Shown: in pieces, positions 30,399 to 39,301 of the stretch
Numbering within the stretch: position 1 is the first letter of the stretch
Layout: every line of letters starts with the position of its first letter
From: Alphaproteobacteria bacterium
Lineage (GTDB): Bacteria; Pseudomonadota; Alphaproteobacteria; Caulobacterales; Aquidulcibacteraceae
DNA length: 44,952 nt
Direction: 5' to 3'
NCBI GenBank assembly: GCA_030430715.1
Contig: JAUIJZ010000016.1
Coordinates: 1-44,952 of the forward strand
Made by a program: the position numbers and the translations under genes
The notes under the pieces: model-generated
What the model was told of the DNA's origin: nothing
The model's input: only the letters and a program-made list of their open reading frames with translations
The model's database searches: none

Positions 30399-31124
30399 TC
30401 AGCCGGCGATGTATTGCGCGCCGTTCATGGTGAGCGTTGCGCCGGTCATGAAGCCAGCCTGATCGGAAGCGAGGAACGAGACCGCGTGCGCGATTTCCTC
30501 GGCCTTGCCGAGCCGGCCAACCGGGATCGTGGAAATGATTTTCTTCAGAACTTCTTCCGGCACCGCCGCGACCATATCGGTGTCGATGTAGCCCGGCGCG
30601 ACCGCATTCACGGTGACGCCCTTGTTTGCACATTCCTGCGCAAGCGCTTTGGTGAAGCCGATCATGCCCGCCTTGGCGGCGGAATAATTCACCTGCCCGA
30701 CTTGGCCCTTTTGGCCATTGATCGAGGAGATGTTGACGATGCGGCCATAGCCGCGCTCGCGCATGCCTTCGATCACGGGGCGCGTCATGTAGAACAGCGA
30801 CGAGAGATCAACGCGGATCACGTCGTCCCACTTTTCCGCGCTCATTTTGTGAAACAGACCGTCGCGCGTGATGCCGGCATTATTCACCAGCACATCGACG
30901 GGCCCGAGTTCAGCGGCCACTTTGGCGATACCTTCGGCGCATTGGCCCGCATCGCCCACGTCCCACTTATAAACGCTGATGCCGAGCTCTTTCGCGGTCG
31001 CTTCGGCGGCTTCGGTATTGCCAGCGTAATTGGCCGCGACCTGATAACCATCCGCCTTCAAGCGCTGGGAGATTGCCTTGCCAATGCCACGCGTTCCTCC
31101 AGTAACCAGTGCTACGCGCGCCAT
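30399..31124 (-). CDS. phaB: acetoacetyl-CoA reductase (NADPH)
   Basis: Short-chain dehydrogenase (241 aa) that reduces acetoacetyl-CoA to (R)-3-hydroxybutyryl-CoA for PHB synthesis and for the ethylmalonyl-CoA pathway. The nucleotide loop is TGGTRGIG, the NNAG motif LVNNAGITRDGLFHKM is characteristic of PhaB, the catalytic Ser is in NISSINGQKGQ and Tyr/Lys in YSAAKAG; the end MNGAQYIAG is typical of the family. ATG 31124 has GGGAGA upstream. A 148-base gap separates it from phaA on the same strand; it may have its own promoter there. Confidence 0.95.
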   Translation of the reverse strand: MARVALVTGGTRGIGKAISQRLKADGYQVAANYAGNTEAAEATAKELGISVYKWDVGDAGQCAEGIAKVAAELGPVDVLVNNAGITRDGLFHKMSAEKWDDVIRVDLSSLFYMTRPVIEGMRERGYGRIVNISSINGQKGQVGQVNYSAAKAGMIGFTKALAQECANKGVTVNAVAPGYIDTDMVAAVPEEVLKKIISTIPVGRLGKAEEIAHAVSFLASDQAGFMTGATLTMNGAQYIAG

Positions 31125-31272
31125 TTGATATCTCCCATAGAAAGTTTCTGTCCGCACAACATGCGCGACTTGGCGCGCGAAGCAAGCGCTACCGAAGCGT
31201 CAAAGCGTCTTAGATTGCGCATGCCGCACAGGCGATGCGTGAACATTGCACGATGCTGCGTTTGCGAGCGCG

Positions 31273-32445
31273 TTAGCGCTCCACGCAGAGCGCCACACCC
31301 ATGCCGCCGCCAATGCAAAGCGTGGCGAGGCCGCGCTTCTTGTTTTGGCGCTTCAGCTCATGCAGCAGCGTCACCAGAACGCGCGCGCCGCTCGCGCCGA
31401 TGGGGTGGCCGAGCGCGATGGCGCCGCCATTGACGTTTACGATAGCGGGATCCCAGCCCATGTCCTTGTTCACCGCGAGCGCTTGCGCGGCGAACGCTTC
31501 ATTGGCTTCAACCAGATCGAGATCGGAGACTTTCCAGCCGGCGCGCTCAAGCGCCTTGCGGGAAGCCGGGATTGGGCCAGAGCCCATCACTTTGGGATCG
31601 ACGCCGGAGGTGGCGAACGAAGCGATGCGCGCCAGCGGTTCGATGCCCCGCTTAGCCGCGGCGTCGGCCGTCATCAGCACAAAGGCGGCGGCGCCGTCAT
31701 TGATGCCTGACGCATTACCTGCGGTGACGGTGCCCTCTTTTTTGAAGGCAGGCCGCAAGCCTTTCATCGCATCAATGGTTGCGCCGTGGCGGATGTATTC
31801 GTCGTCCTCGACGATGGTGTCGCCTTTGCGGCCTTTCACGGTCACGGCGGCGATCTCGTCCTTGAACTTGCCAGACTTCTGAGCGGCCTCGGCTTTGTTT
31901 TGCGAGCCGACGGCGAATTCATCCTGCGCTTCGCGGCTGATTTGCCATTTCTCGGCGACGTTCTCGGCGGTGACGCCCATATGGTAGCCATTGAAGGCGT
32001 CCCACAGACCGTCCTTGATCATGCTGTCGATGAAATTGAGGTCGCCCATTTTCTGACCGGCGCGCAAATGCGCGACATGCGGCGACAGGCTCATATTCTC
32101 CTGCCCGCCGGCGACGATGATGTCGGCTTCGCCGCTGCTGATCTGCTGCGCGCCGACAGCGACCGTGCGCAGGCCCGAGCCGCAAACCTGATTGAGCACC
32201 CAGGCCGTCTTATCGACCGGCACGCCCGCGGCGATGGCGGCTTGGCGGGCCGCGTTCTGCCCGACGCCGGCGGCGAGCACCTGCCCAAGAATGACTTCGT
32301 CCGCCTCTGCCGCCTCGACTTTTGCGCGCTGCAGCGCGGCCGTGATGGCGACCTTGCCAAGCTCGTGTGCGGGCGTTGCAGCAAACGCGCCGTTGAACGA
32401 ACCGATCGGGGTGCGCGCGGCGGAAACGATGACGATGTCGGACAT
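31273..32445 (-). CDS. phaA: acetyl-CoA C-acetyltransferase (beta-ketothiolase)
   Basis: Condenses two acetyl-CoA into acetoacetyl-CoA. The 390-aa thiolase has the active-site Cys in [12 protein letters not shown], the His in [13 protein letters not shown] and the second Cys in [12 protein letters not shown], all in standard positions, and starts [17 protein letters not shown]. First gene of the leftward phaA-phaB pair and divergent from phaR; supplies both PHB and ethylmalonyl-CoA pathway flux. Confidence 0.96.
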   Translation of the reverse strand: MSDIVIVSAARTPIGSFNGAFAATPAHELGKVAITAALQRAKVEAAEADEVILGQVLAAGVGQNAARQAAIAAGVPVDKTAWVLNQVCGSGLRTVAVGAQQISSGEADIIVAGGQENMSLSPHVAHLRAGQKMGDLNFIDSMIKDGLWDAFNGYHMGVTAENVAEKWQISREAQDEFAVGSQNKAEAAQKSGKFKDEIAAVTVKGRKGDTIVEDDEYIRHGATIDAMKGLRPAFKKEGTVTAGNASGINDGAAAFVLMTADAAAKRGIEPLARIASFATSGVDPKVMGSGPIPASRKALERAGWKVSDLDLVEANEAFAAQALAVNKDMGWDPAIVNVNGGAIALGHPIGASGARVLVTLLHELKRQNKKRGLATLCIGGGMGVALCVER

Positions 32446-32574
32446 GGGCGACGCTCCTCGAGGGCCGGAAGCCCTTGGACAACAAAGGGGACTTATTAGC
32501 CGCTATCGCACAAGCCCGACACGAATTCCAAGACGCCGGGGCGCCATCAACGGGCGAAAAGCGTCACTTTGTCT

Positions 32575-32608
32575 TGCATTGCGGCGAAGGAAGGGAGATT
32601 TTGCACAA
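32575..32608. promoter_or_regulatory. TGC-rich elements in the phaA/phaR divergent region
   Basis: TGCATTGC (32575-32582) and TTTTGCACAA (32599-32608) lie about 40-70 bases before the phaR start. PhaR repressors bind TGC-rich sequences in other alphaproteobacteria, so autoregulation is plausible. The rest of the 200-base gap shows no gene. Low confidence: no footprint-like symmetry beyond these short motifs. Confidence 0.3.
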
Positions 32609-32646
32609 CGGTCCGCTTTTCGCGGGCGCAAACAAAGGAACACACC

Positions 32647-33285
32647 GTGGCGGATGGAAGCGGCCAGGGCGCGAGCGAAGCCAGCGGCCCCGAGGCCTCA
32701 GGCGAGCCTGTCATTATCAAAAAGTATGCGAACCGCCGACTCTACAACACCGCGGCATCGTCTTACGTCACACTCGATCATCTCTCGGAGATGGTGCGAC
32801 AGAACGTCGATTTCGTGGTCCAGGACGCCAAGACCGGCGAGGACATCACCCGCTCCGTCCTGACCCAGATCATTTTCGAGCAGGAAAGCCGCGGCCAGAA
32901 CCTGCTGCCGGTTCAGTTCCTGCGCCGGCTGATCCGCTTCTATGGCGACCAGATGCAGGGCTTCCTGCCGCCCTATCTCGAAATGAGCATGGAGAGCTTC
33001 TCCAAGGCTCAGGAGAAGATGCGCGAGAACATGTCCCGCGCGTTCGGCGCGACGACGCCCATGGCCGCCTTCGAAGAGCAGGCGCAGCGCAACATGGCCA
33101 TGTTCCAGCAGGCCGTTAAGCTCTGGGCGCCCTTCGCGGCGCCGGGCGCGGCAGGATCGGAAAGCGGCAAGAGCGAAGAAGAATCCGAGTCCGAAAAAGA
33201 TCAGCAGCTGATCGAACTGCGCAAGCAGATGGAAGCGATGCAGAAACAGCTCGATTCCATGTCAGGACCAGCGCGCAAGCCCTGA
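32647..33285 (+). CDS. phaR: polyhydroxyalkanoate synthesis repressor PhaR
   Basis: A 212-aa regulator that senses PHB granules and represses phasin and its own genes. The N-terminal PHB_acc DNA-binding domain is clear: IIKKYANRRLYNTAASSYVT, then HLSEMVRQNVDFVVQDAKTG and ITRSVLTQIIFEQE; it is followed by a PHB-binding part (LRRLIRFYGDQMQGFLPPYL) and a C-terminal coiled coil (LRKQMEAMQKQLDSM). The start is GTG at 32647 (VADGSGQG) with AAAGGAA upstream. Divergent from phaA, as is common. Confidence 0.95.
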   Translation: MADGSGQGASEASGPEASGEPVIIKKYANRRLYNTAASSYVTLDHLSEMVRQNVDFVVQDAKTGEDITRSVLTQIIFEQESRGQNLLPVQFLRRLIRFYGDQMQGFLPPYLEMSMESFSKAQEKMRENMSRAFGATTPMAAFEEQAQRNMAMFQQAVKLWAPFAAPGAAGSESGKSEEESESEKDQQLIELRKQMEAMQKQLDSMSGPARKP

Positions 33286-33366
33286 TCGCAACGCCGGCAT
33301 TCCCCGGATAGGCACGCGGCAACGCGGTTAATTCGCGTTTGGCATGTCGTACGCAGCGCTCAGCGT

Positions 33367-33585
33367 ATGAGCGTTCCAGTAACCATCACTTTGGTTGACG
33401 AGGCCGGCGAACGCCGGCGCTCGGACCGGCGCGCTCAAGATCGGCGCACACCGAAGCGCACGCTCAACACGCTGTTCGCCGCCACTTTAGTGAACCAGAT
33501 CACGCCGCAAGACGCTACGCTGAACCAGCGCTATCCCCGCGCCTCCGGCCCACGCGCCGGCATTGCTTTCAATCTCAGCGCCTAG
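33367..33585 (+). CDS. small hypothetical protein
   Basis: A 72-aa protein with an Arg-rich middle (ERRRSDRRAQDRRTPKR) and a neutral C-terminus (NQRYPRASGPRAGIAFNLSA). No domain recognised; it could bind nucleic acid or simply be a basic peptide. It begins with ATG at 33367 without a strong ribosome site. It overlaps the convergent HTH gene by 11 bases. Codon use looks normal for the window. Confidence 0.45.
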   Translation: MSVPVTITLVDEAGERRRSDRRAQDRRTPKRTLNTLFAATLVNQITPQDATLNQRYPRASGPRAGIAFNLSA

Positions 33586-33913
33586 CGTGTCGCTTCGCAC
33601 CCGCTTCCAGCTCGTTGAGCCAGGAATCTATCTCGTCGAGCCGCGCCTCGATGCTCTCGATGCGCGCGGAGGGATCGCTCTCGGCTTCGGCGGCTCGTTG
33701 CGCGACGCCGCTGCGCAGGCTCACCTCGACGAGGTCAGCGCCCAGGAATGTGGCGAAGGCCTGCAGTTCCTCAGCTGTCGGCGCGCGCGCATTGGTGAAG
33801 ACGCGGTGGAGTTCACCACGATCGAGCCCGGCGGCCTCAGCCAAAGCGCCGCGATCGCCATTGCAGGCGGCCAAGCGTGCGTCGAACCAATCGGCGTCGA
33901 AGAAGAGCGACAT
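33575..33913 (-). CDS. XRE-like helix-turn-helix protein with C-terminal coiled coil
   Basis: A 112-aa protein. Residues ~7-62 form a Cro/C1-type fold (GALAEAAGLDRGELHRVFTN then APTAEELQAFATFLGADLVEVS), followed by a coiled-coil tail ending in a basic run (ARIESIEARLDEIDSWLNEL ... GAKRHARR). Likely a small transcription regulator; target unknown. ATG 33913 (MSLFFDADWF) has GGAGGGG upstream; a GTG at 33919 would add two residues. Convergent with the 72-aa gene. Confidence 0.75.
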   Translation of the reverse strand: MSLFFDADWFDARLAACNGDRGALAEAAGLDRGELHRVFTNARAPTAEELQAFATFLGADLVEVSLRSGVAQRAAEAESDPSARIESIEARLDEIDSWLNELEAGAKRHARR

Positions 33914-34033
33914 GCCCACCCCTCCGGCGCGAAACCTGCACGGTCCCGCAAGATGGGCGTCATCTTCCCCCGATTCGGCCGTTGGCTCGACTTCGCAATC
34001 GCGCTCGGTCTGGGTCTTTGGTGCCTGTAGCGG

Positions 34034-34531
34034 CTAGCCGCCCGCAAATTCCACGTCGCGGCGGGCCGAAACGATGGTCACGACCACCCCAGCCAGCACA
34101 TCCAGCAGCGCCATCACCAAGATCAAGAAGAAGGCCGTGGTGGCGAACGCCGGATGCAGCAGAAACTCGACCAGGCAGATGATGAACACCAGCATGGACA
34201 GGGCGTGATTGAAAATCGCCGCCGTGCCGGTCGAGGTTGATTTCAGCAGCTCGATGAAGAGCAGCACCAGCGACAGCAGCACCAGCAAATCGCCGAACGA
34301 TACCGACCATTCCACTGTCTGCATGCCGGTGCTGACCGCGGCACTAGCCGCGGCCCCAGCCGTAGCCACGGCGGCTTCTTGCGAAGCCATCGGCACGCTG
34401 AACATCTGCGCTTCCAGATGAGCGCGCACGTCGCGCGCGCTTGTGCCCGCGGCTGTCGAGCCGAATGCCCAGATATTGTAGATGAGCACTGGGATCAGGA
34501 TCAGCGGAAAGACGTTGAAAATCGCCCCCAT
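34034..34531 (-). CDS. four-helix membrane protein, unknown function
   Basis: A 165-aa inner-membrane protein with hydrophobic segments near the start (FPLILIPVLIYNIWAFG), in the middle (LLVLLSLVLLFIELL), and two near the end (ALSMLVFIICLVEFLL, FFLILVMALLDVLAGVVVTIVSA). An Ala-rich periplasmic or cytosolic stretch (AAVATAGAAASAAVSTG) lies between. No known family recognised, though similar proteins occur widely in alphaproteobacteria. ATG 34531 is preceded by GGGGGAG. Sits 77 bases downstream of the glycosyltransferase on the same strand. Confidence 0.75.
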   Translation of the reverse strand: MGAIFNVFPLILIPVLIYNIWAFGSTAAGTSARDVRAHLEAQMFSVPMASQEAAVATAGAAASAAVSTGMQTVEWSVSFGDLLVLLSLVLLFIELLKSTSTGTAAIFNHALSMLVFIICLVEFLLHPAFATTAFFLILVMALLDVLAGVVVTIVSARRDVEFAGG

Positions 34532-34608
34532 GGGACTCCCCCGATTTGCTGCGCCACGGCGATGTCCCGCAGCGGCCAGATAACGTGTGTCGCGTGACGG
34601 ATCCCGGC

Positions 34609-35340
34609 TCACAGCTCGTCCGTGCCCCCTGGTAACCGGGCCCTGCTCCTCAACCACATCACGCCGAACAGGTCGGTCATGTTTGCGGCCAGACGCCCCA
34701 GGTTGGTGTATTTCGACCTGCCGGCGCGTCTTGGACGATGGTTAACTTCTAAAAACTCCACTGCATAGCCTTCACGCAACATCAGCGCAGGCATGAAGCG
34801 ATGCATGTGGTCGAAATACGGAAGCGCTAAAAACGCCTCTCTTTTGAACGCCTTGACCCCTGAGCCGCTGTCATCCGCGCCGTCTTTCAGCGCCGCTTTG
34901 CGGATGGCGTTGGCAATCTGAGAGGCGGCCCTTTTGCTCCAATCGTCCTGACGTTTGGCGCGTTTGCCGGCGATCATGCCCAGATTGGAGGGGGCGTCGG
35001 CCCGCGTGAGGCGCGCGACCAGGCGGGGAATATCCGCCGGATCGTTCTGCCCATCGCCGTCCAGCGTCGCCACGATCGGCGCACGCGCCGCCCAGACACC
35101 CGTGCGCACGGCGCGGCTTTGCCCGGAATTTTGACGGTGGCCAATAATGCGTAACGCTGGAAGCTCAGCCTTGAGCGCGGCCAGTTCGGCGCGGGTATCG
35201 TCGCGGCTGGCGTCATCCACGAAGATGAGTTCGTAGGACCGGCCGTCGAGTGCGGCGGCGAGTTCGCGCGCCAACGCCGCGGCATTGCCGCTCTCGTCCT
35301 TGGCCGGGACAACTACGCTAAGTTCGATCGTCTGGGTCAC
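34609..35340 (-). CDS. GT2 glycosyltransferase, dolichol/polyprenyl-phosphate sugar synthase-like
   Basis: A 243-aa GT-A-fold enzyme: ELSVVVPAKDESGNA start, FVDDASRDDT (first Asp pair), ATLDGDGQNDP (DxD-like metal site), and GSGVKAFKREAFLALPYFDHMHR typical of DPM1/ArnC-type enzymes. It lacks the C-terminal membrane helices seen in GtrB/ArnC, so it is probably a soluble or peripheral polyprenyl-phosphate sugar synthase. The start is GTG 35340. It is divergent from the PMT/ArnT-like gene, a typical partner that would use the lipid-linked sugar. Confidence 0.88.
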   Translation of the reverse strand: MTQTIELSVVVPAKDESGNAAALARELAAALDGRSYELIFVDDASRDDTRAELAALKAELPALRIIGHRQNSGQSRAVRTGVWAARAPIVATLDGDGQNDPADIPRLVARLTRADAPSNLGMIAGKRAKRQDDWSKRAASQIANAIRKAALKDGADDSGSGVKAFKREAFLALPYFDHMHRFMPALMLREGYAVEFLEVNHRPRRAGRSKYTNLGRLAANMTDLFGVMWLRSRARLPGGTDEL

Positions 35341-35492
35341 ACCGCTCCCCGCCGCTTCGGGCCGGCTCTCTTAGCCGTTTGCCGACGAGGTGGCGAGGGT
35401 GGCGCGGCTCTGGCATGTGCCTTCCAGCGCTTGCACGCGCCAACGGAGAATCCGCGATAGCCGAGCCCCATCCCGCCCCGGCTGCCGAAACC

Positions 35493-37181
35493 ATGTTCGA
35501 CCAGTTCGCGCGTGGCTGGCGCGGCTTTGTGCTAGCAGCACTGATCGCTCTGCTTTCCGCACAATTTGGCGCATCGCAAACGCCGGTCATGGATGTGGGC
35601 GAAGCCGGTTACGCGCAGGCGTCGCGACAAATGGCGGACACCGGCGACATCGTGCGCATCCGTCTGCAAGACAACGATCGTCACATCGCACCGGCGGGCA
35701 TTTACTGGCTGCAAGCGGCGTCAGCGCATCTGACCACGCCACTCGCGGCAAACAATTCCGGGATATGGCCTTATCGTTTGCCTTCAGCTTTGGGCATCGC
35801 GCTCGCGGCGATGGCGCTGTTCTGGGGCGGCGCCGCTTTGGTAGGAGAACGCGCGGCTCTCATCAGCGCAGTGTTGTTCGCGGCGGGGATCATGGCGGGT
35901 TTCGCCGGCATGCTGGCCATTCCAGACGCCGTCGCCACGGGCTTCATAACGCTCGCCATCGCCGCACTCGCGCGGCTCTATGGCGGCAGCAAAAAACCAA
36001 AGCGCGATGCGCTCATCTTCTGGGGCGCGCTGGCTTGCGGCGTGCTGATCGCGGGATTGCTTGCTCCCCTCGTCGTGGCGCTAACGCTTAGCGCGCTCGC
36101 GCTATGGGAACGGCGCACGGCATGGATGCGCCCTCTCCTTTGGCAACCAGGCCCTATTTTAGCGGTCGCGCTCGCGGCGCCATGGTTCATCGCGATCGCC
36201 ATTGAAACCCGCGGCCAAGCGTGGATCGATCTCGCCGGCGTCTTTGCTAGCGCCCGGCGCGAAAGCGGCTTCAACGCCTTGCCCGGCTATCACCTCTTCT
36301 TGCTGCCATGCCTGATTTTTCCCGCCACGTATGCGTTGCCCGCCGCGGCGCGTTTGACGTTCGAAGCGATCCGCGCCCCGCGCGCCGAACCGGCGCATGG
36401 CGCCATGCGGTTCATGCTGGCGTGGGCGGCGCCGCTTTTCGTGCTCTTCGAACTGACGCCGCTGACCCACCCGCAATTAGTGCTGCCCACCTATCCCGCC
36501 ATCGCGCTTATGTGCGGCGCGGGGCTGATGGCGATGCAAGACCGCGCCTGGCGCAGCGCGCATCCGGCGGGGCTTGTCCTGTTTGCGTTTTCCGGGGCGA
36601 TGATCGTCGCTGCCACAGCCGCTGGCGCGACCCTCATGCCCGGCGATCTCGGCGCCGACATACGCCGCGCCGTTTCGGCGGCTCTGGTTGGCGGCGGCGC
36701 GCTCGGCCTCGCCTTGGCTGCGTTGCTCATGCTGAACCGCGCGGCGGCGCGCGCCGCCGTGCTCGCGGCCTGCGCGCTTTTGCTGTCGTTCAGTTTGCGC
36801 GAACGGCTTTTGCCGGAAGTGCGCGAATTGCATGTCAGCAGTGAAGCGCTGACCGCCTTAACGCGCGCGCGTCTAACCCCGCGCGAAGGGCGCCCGCTCT
36901 GGGTCGTGGGCTATGATGAAGCGAGCCTTGTGTTTCTGACGCGCACTTCGATCCGCCTCGCCGATGCCGCGCGGGCTGCCGCAAACGCCCAGCCCGGCGA
37001 CGCAGTGATCGTCGAAGCGCGCGCACGCCGCGGCCTCGTTGACGGATTGGAAGCGCGCGGCCTCGTCTTCATGGCGCGCGAAGCGCCGATAACTGGATTT
37101 GCGCTGGCGCGCGGCGAAAGCGTGGCGCTACTGATCGGCGCCATAGAGCCGATCAACGGCGAGGCGGACGCCCGCCAATAA
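35493..37181 (+). CDS. ArnT/PMT-like (GT39/GT83) integral membrane glycosyltransferase
   Basis: A ~562-aa polytopic GT-C enzyme expected to transfer a sugar from polyprenyl phosphate to a periplasmic acceptor such as lipid A or protein. The first periplasmic loop has the family Asp/Glu motif in MDVGEAGYAQASRQMADTGD, then RIRLQDNDRHIAPAGIYWLQ, the counterpart of the usual KPPLYYWL. About ten further hydrophobic stretches follow, then a soluble tail (LWVVGYDEASLVFLTRT). ATG 35493 (MFDQFARGWRGF) is chosen; in-frame ATG 35415 and TTG 35379 also exist. Overlaps the convergent GT2 gene by 29 bases. Confidence 0.85.
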   Translation: MFDQFARGWRGFVLAALIALLSAQFGASQTPVMDVGEAGYAQASRQMADTGDIVRIRLQDNDRHIAPAGIYWLQAASAHLTTPLAANNSGIWPYRLPSALGIALAAMALFWGGAALVGERAALISAVLFAAGIMAGFAGMLAIPDAVATGFITLAIAALARLYGGSKKPKRDALIFWGALACGVLIAGLLAPLVVALTLSALALWERRTAWMRPLLWQPGPILAVALAAPWFIAIAIETRGQAWIDLAGVFASARRESGFNALPGYHLFLLPCLIFPATYALPAAARLTFEAIRAPRAEPAHGAMRFMLAWAAPLFVLFELTPLTHPQLVLPTYPAIALMCGAGLMAMQDRAWRSAHPAGLVLFAFSGAMIVAATAAGATLMPGDLGADIRRAVSAALVGGGALGLALAALLMLNRAAARAAVLAACALLLSFSLRERLLPEVRELHVSSEALTALTRARLTPREGRPLWVVGYDEASLVFLTRTSIRLADAARAAANAQPGDAVIVEARARRGLVDGLEARGLVFMAREAPITGFALARGESVALLIGAIEPINGEADARQ

Positions 37182-38052
37182 AATCACGCGCCGCGACAAG
37201 CATCAGCAAAGCCGGCCGCGCAACCGCCGCAAATGCTTTCTGCAAAGGCGTGCGTGCGCTCTTGGCGGCGAACAGCGCAAGCCCATGCGCTTGATCGCGC
37301 CGCCGCAACGGCGCGCGTGAGAATTGCACGCCCGCCGCCGCCGGCTGAAACAACACGCTGCCGCCCGCGTCCCGCGCGCGCCGGCACAGATCAAGATCGC
37401 CGCCATCCACGGGAAAATCAGCATCGAAGCCGCCGAGCTGTTGAAAGTCGGCGCGCGGAACCAGCATGAACGCACCCGATACCGCCGCGACCTGCATGGG
37501 ATCGTCAGGCTCAGCGCGCAAATTGCGCCGCCGCAAAGGCCGCGGCGCACGCCAATCCATCGCCACCGCAATCGCCGACCATGTGTTCAGCACGCCGGTG
37601 CGCATCGCCGGACGCTCAAACCCTTCGCCATTCAGCAAACGTCCGCCGACAATCCAGGGCGCCTGCGCACCGCCTCCGGCCGCCGCCATGCGGGATACGG
37701 CGCCTCGTTGCAACACAACGTCAGGCGCAAGAAACAGCAACCAGCGCCCACGCGCGACCGCCGCGCCCATATTGGCTGCAACTGTTGCGTTTACGTCTCC
37801 AGAATTGATGAGCTTTACGTCGCGGCGATCCGCCTGAAAGGCGCGCAGCATTGATGAAAGCTCAGGCGGATTTCCGTGATCGACGATGACGAGGTCGTCG
37901 ACCCAAGGTTCGGCCAACAGACTGCGCAAGCTCAAGTCGAGCGTTGATCGCACGTTTGTGGTGTCATCCGCGTGACACACAACAATGATGCCGGAAACGC
38001 GCGGTTCAAGCGCAGAAGCAGCTGGACGCGCGCGTGAGGGGAACTTGTCCAC
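37153..38052 (-). CDS. GT2 glycosyltransferase, rhamnosyltransferase-like
   Basis: A 299-aa GT2 enzyme: GIIVVCHADDTT start, LVIVDHGNPP (nucleotide-binding Asp), RGRWLLFLAPDVVL (metal-site region), then VAAVSGAFMLVPRADFQQLG and FDADFPVDGGDLDLCRRARD, the usual acceptor-side motif of WbbL-type rhamnosyltransferases. It starts with GTG 38052. Substrates unknown; the setting suggests a surface polysaccharide or glycolipid. Confidence 0.87.
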   Translation of the reverse strand: MDKFPSRARPAASALEPRVSGIIVVCHADDTTNVRSTLDLSLRSLLAEPWVDDLVIVDHGNPPELSSMLRAFQADRRDVKLINSGDVNATVAANMGAAVARGRWLLFLAPDVVLQRGAVSRMAAAGGGAQAPWIVGGRLLNGEGFERPAMRTGVLNTWSAIAVAMDWRAPRPLRRRNLRAEPDDPMQVAAVSGAFMLVPRADFQQLGGFDADFPVDGGDLDLCRRARDAGGSVLFQPAAAGVQFSRAPLRRRDQAHGLALFAAKSARTPLQKAFAAVARPALLMLVAARDFIGGRPPRR

Positions 38053-38170
38053 TCGTTCCTCCGCCTAAAGTATTCTGCGCTTGCATCTACATCCTGCACG
38101 CGACACCCCTATCTCGTCCATAGAGAGGGGGGACAGCCCCACAATTCATTTCACAAGTGGGGTTGTCGCC

Positions 38171-39295
38171 GTGAGCCAGAAATGGCCTGCGCTTAAGACC
38201 GAGAGCGAAGACTTTCTTCATCTCGACGTCCTTCGTTTCGCCGCCGCCATGGGTGTGGTGGCGTTCCATTGGCGCGTCTGGCTGCAACTCGATCCAACGG
38301 CGGCGCGCCTCGCGCTCGGCTTGGACAATTGGGCCAGCTTCGTCGACCTCTTCTTCGTCATTTCAGGCTTCATCATCTGCCATGCCTATGCGACCCGCAT
38401 GGACGGCATCTCGGCCTTCTTCGATTTCCTGCGCAAACGTGTCGCGCGCCTTATCCCGCTGCATTGGCTGACGCTCGCGTTCTTCGCCGTCGCCGGGCTG
38501 GTCGCGAAATGGTGCCATTACGAACTCACCAATCCCGAAGACTACAATTTCGATTGCTTCGTGCCGAACGCGCTGCTGCTGCACGGGTTTGGATTTTGCC
38601 AAACGGAATCGTTCAATGGCCCGAGCTGGTCGATCAGCGCCGAAATGGGATGCTATCTTCTGTTTCCGGCCGTTCTCGCGCTCTATCGCGTGAACGTTTG
38701 GTTGCCTGGCATCACCGGCGCCATCGGCATCGCGCTTCTCAGCGGCTTGGGCGCTTTCGGCCCCGAGCATGAGCAATGGTACAATTTCACCTATTATTGG
38801 AGCATTCTGCGCGCGTTGCCGGAATTTGCCATCGGCGTCACGCTCTACGGCATACGCAATCGCCTGCGCATTCCCCATGCAGGGCTCTGCATGTATTTGG
38901 CGCTGGCATTCATGATCGCGCTTGGACAATTCGGCGCGTCACAATTCTGGACGCTCGCGCTTGTGTATTTGATCGCAGTGCTCGGCGCCGCCGCGGACAG
39001 CACCGGACAAAGCGGAGCAATGACGCGCCGTCTGGCGCCCTTGGGCGTGCTCACCTACTCGATCTACATGCTGCACATGCCTGTCGGCACAGTGCTGATC
39101 TCCGCCGGCGCCGGCGAATTGCTCGGCTTGCCGCCGCTCTGGGTCAATGTCGCGACCTTCGCCGCGATACCGGCATTGCTGGCGATCTCCTACGCATCCT
39201 ACGTGATGTTCGAAACGCCAGCACGGCGCGCCCTCTCGGGTCGCGCTAAAAAGCGCGCACAACCAGCCGCACATCGCGCGTTCGAAGCGCCTTAA
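38171..39295 (+). CDS. acyltransferase 3 family membrane protein
   Basis: A ~374-aa polytopic O-acyltransferase, of the type that acetylates surface sugars. Motifs: LDVLRFAAAMGVVAFHWRVW (catalytic-type His after the RxxA helix), FVDLFFVISGFIICHAYATR, RKRVARLIPLHWL (R/P-L motif), SFNGPSWSISAEMGCYLLFP, and the last helices LGVLTYSIYMLHMP. GTG 38171 (VSQKWPALK) is preferred with GTGGGG upstream; the frame is open to a TTG at 38081. It ends 6 bases before the convergent thrS stop. Groups with the glycosyltransferases upstream. Confidence 0.88.
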   Translation: MSQKWPALKTESEDFLHLDVLRFAAAMGVVAFHWRVWLQLDPTAARLALGLDNWASFVDLFFVISGFIICHAYATRMDGISAFFDFLRKRVARLIPLHWLTLAFFAVAGLVAKWCHYELTNPEDYNFDCFVPNALLLHGFGFCQTESFNGPSWSISAEMGCYLLFPAVLALYRVNVWLPGITGAIGIALLSGLGAFGPEHEQWYNFTYYWSILRALPEFAIGVTLYGIRNRLRIPHAGLCMYLALAFMIALGQFGASQFWTLALVYLIAVLGAAADSTGQSGAMTRRLAPLGVLTYSIYMLHMPVGTVLISAGAGELLGLPPLWVNVATFAAIPALLAISYASYVMFETPARRALSGRAKKRAQPAAHRAFEAP

Positions 39296-39301
39296 AGCTG
39301 C

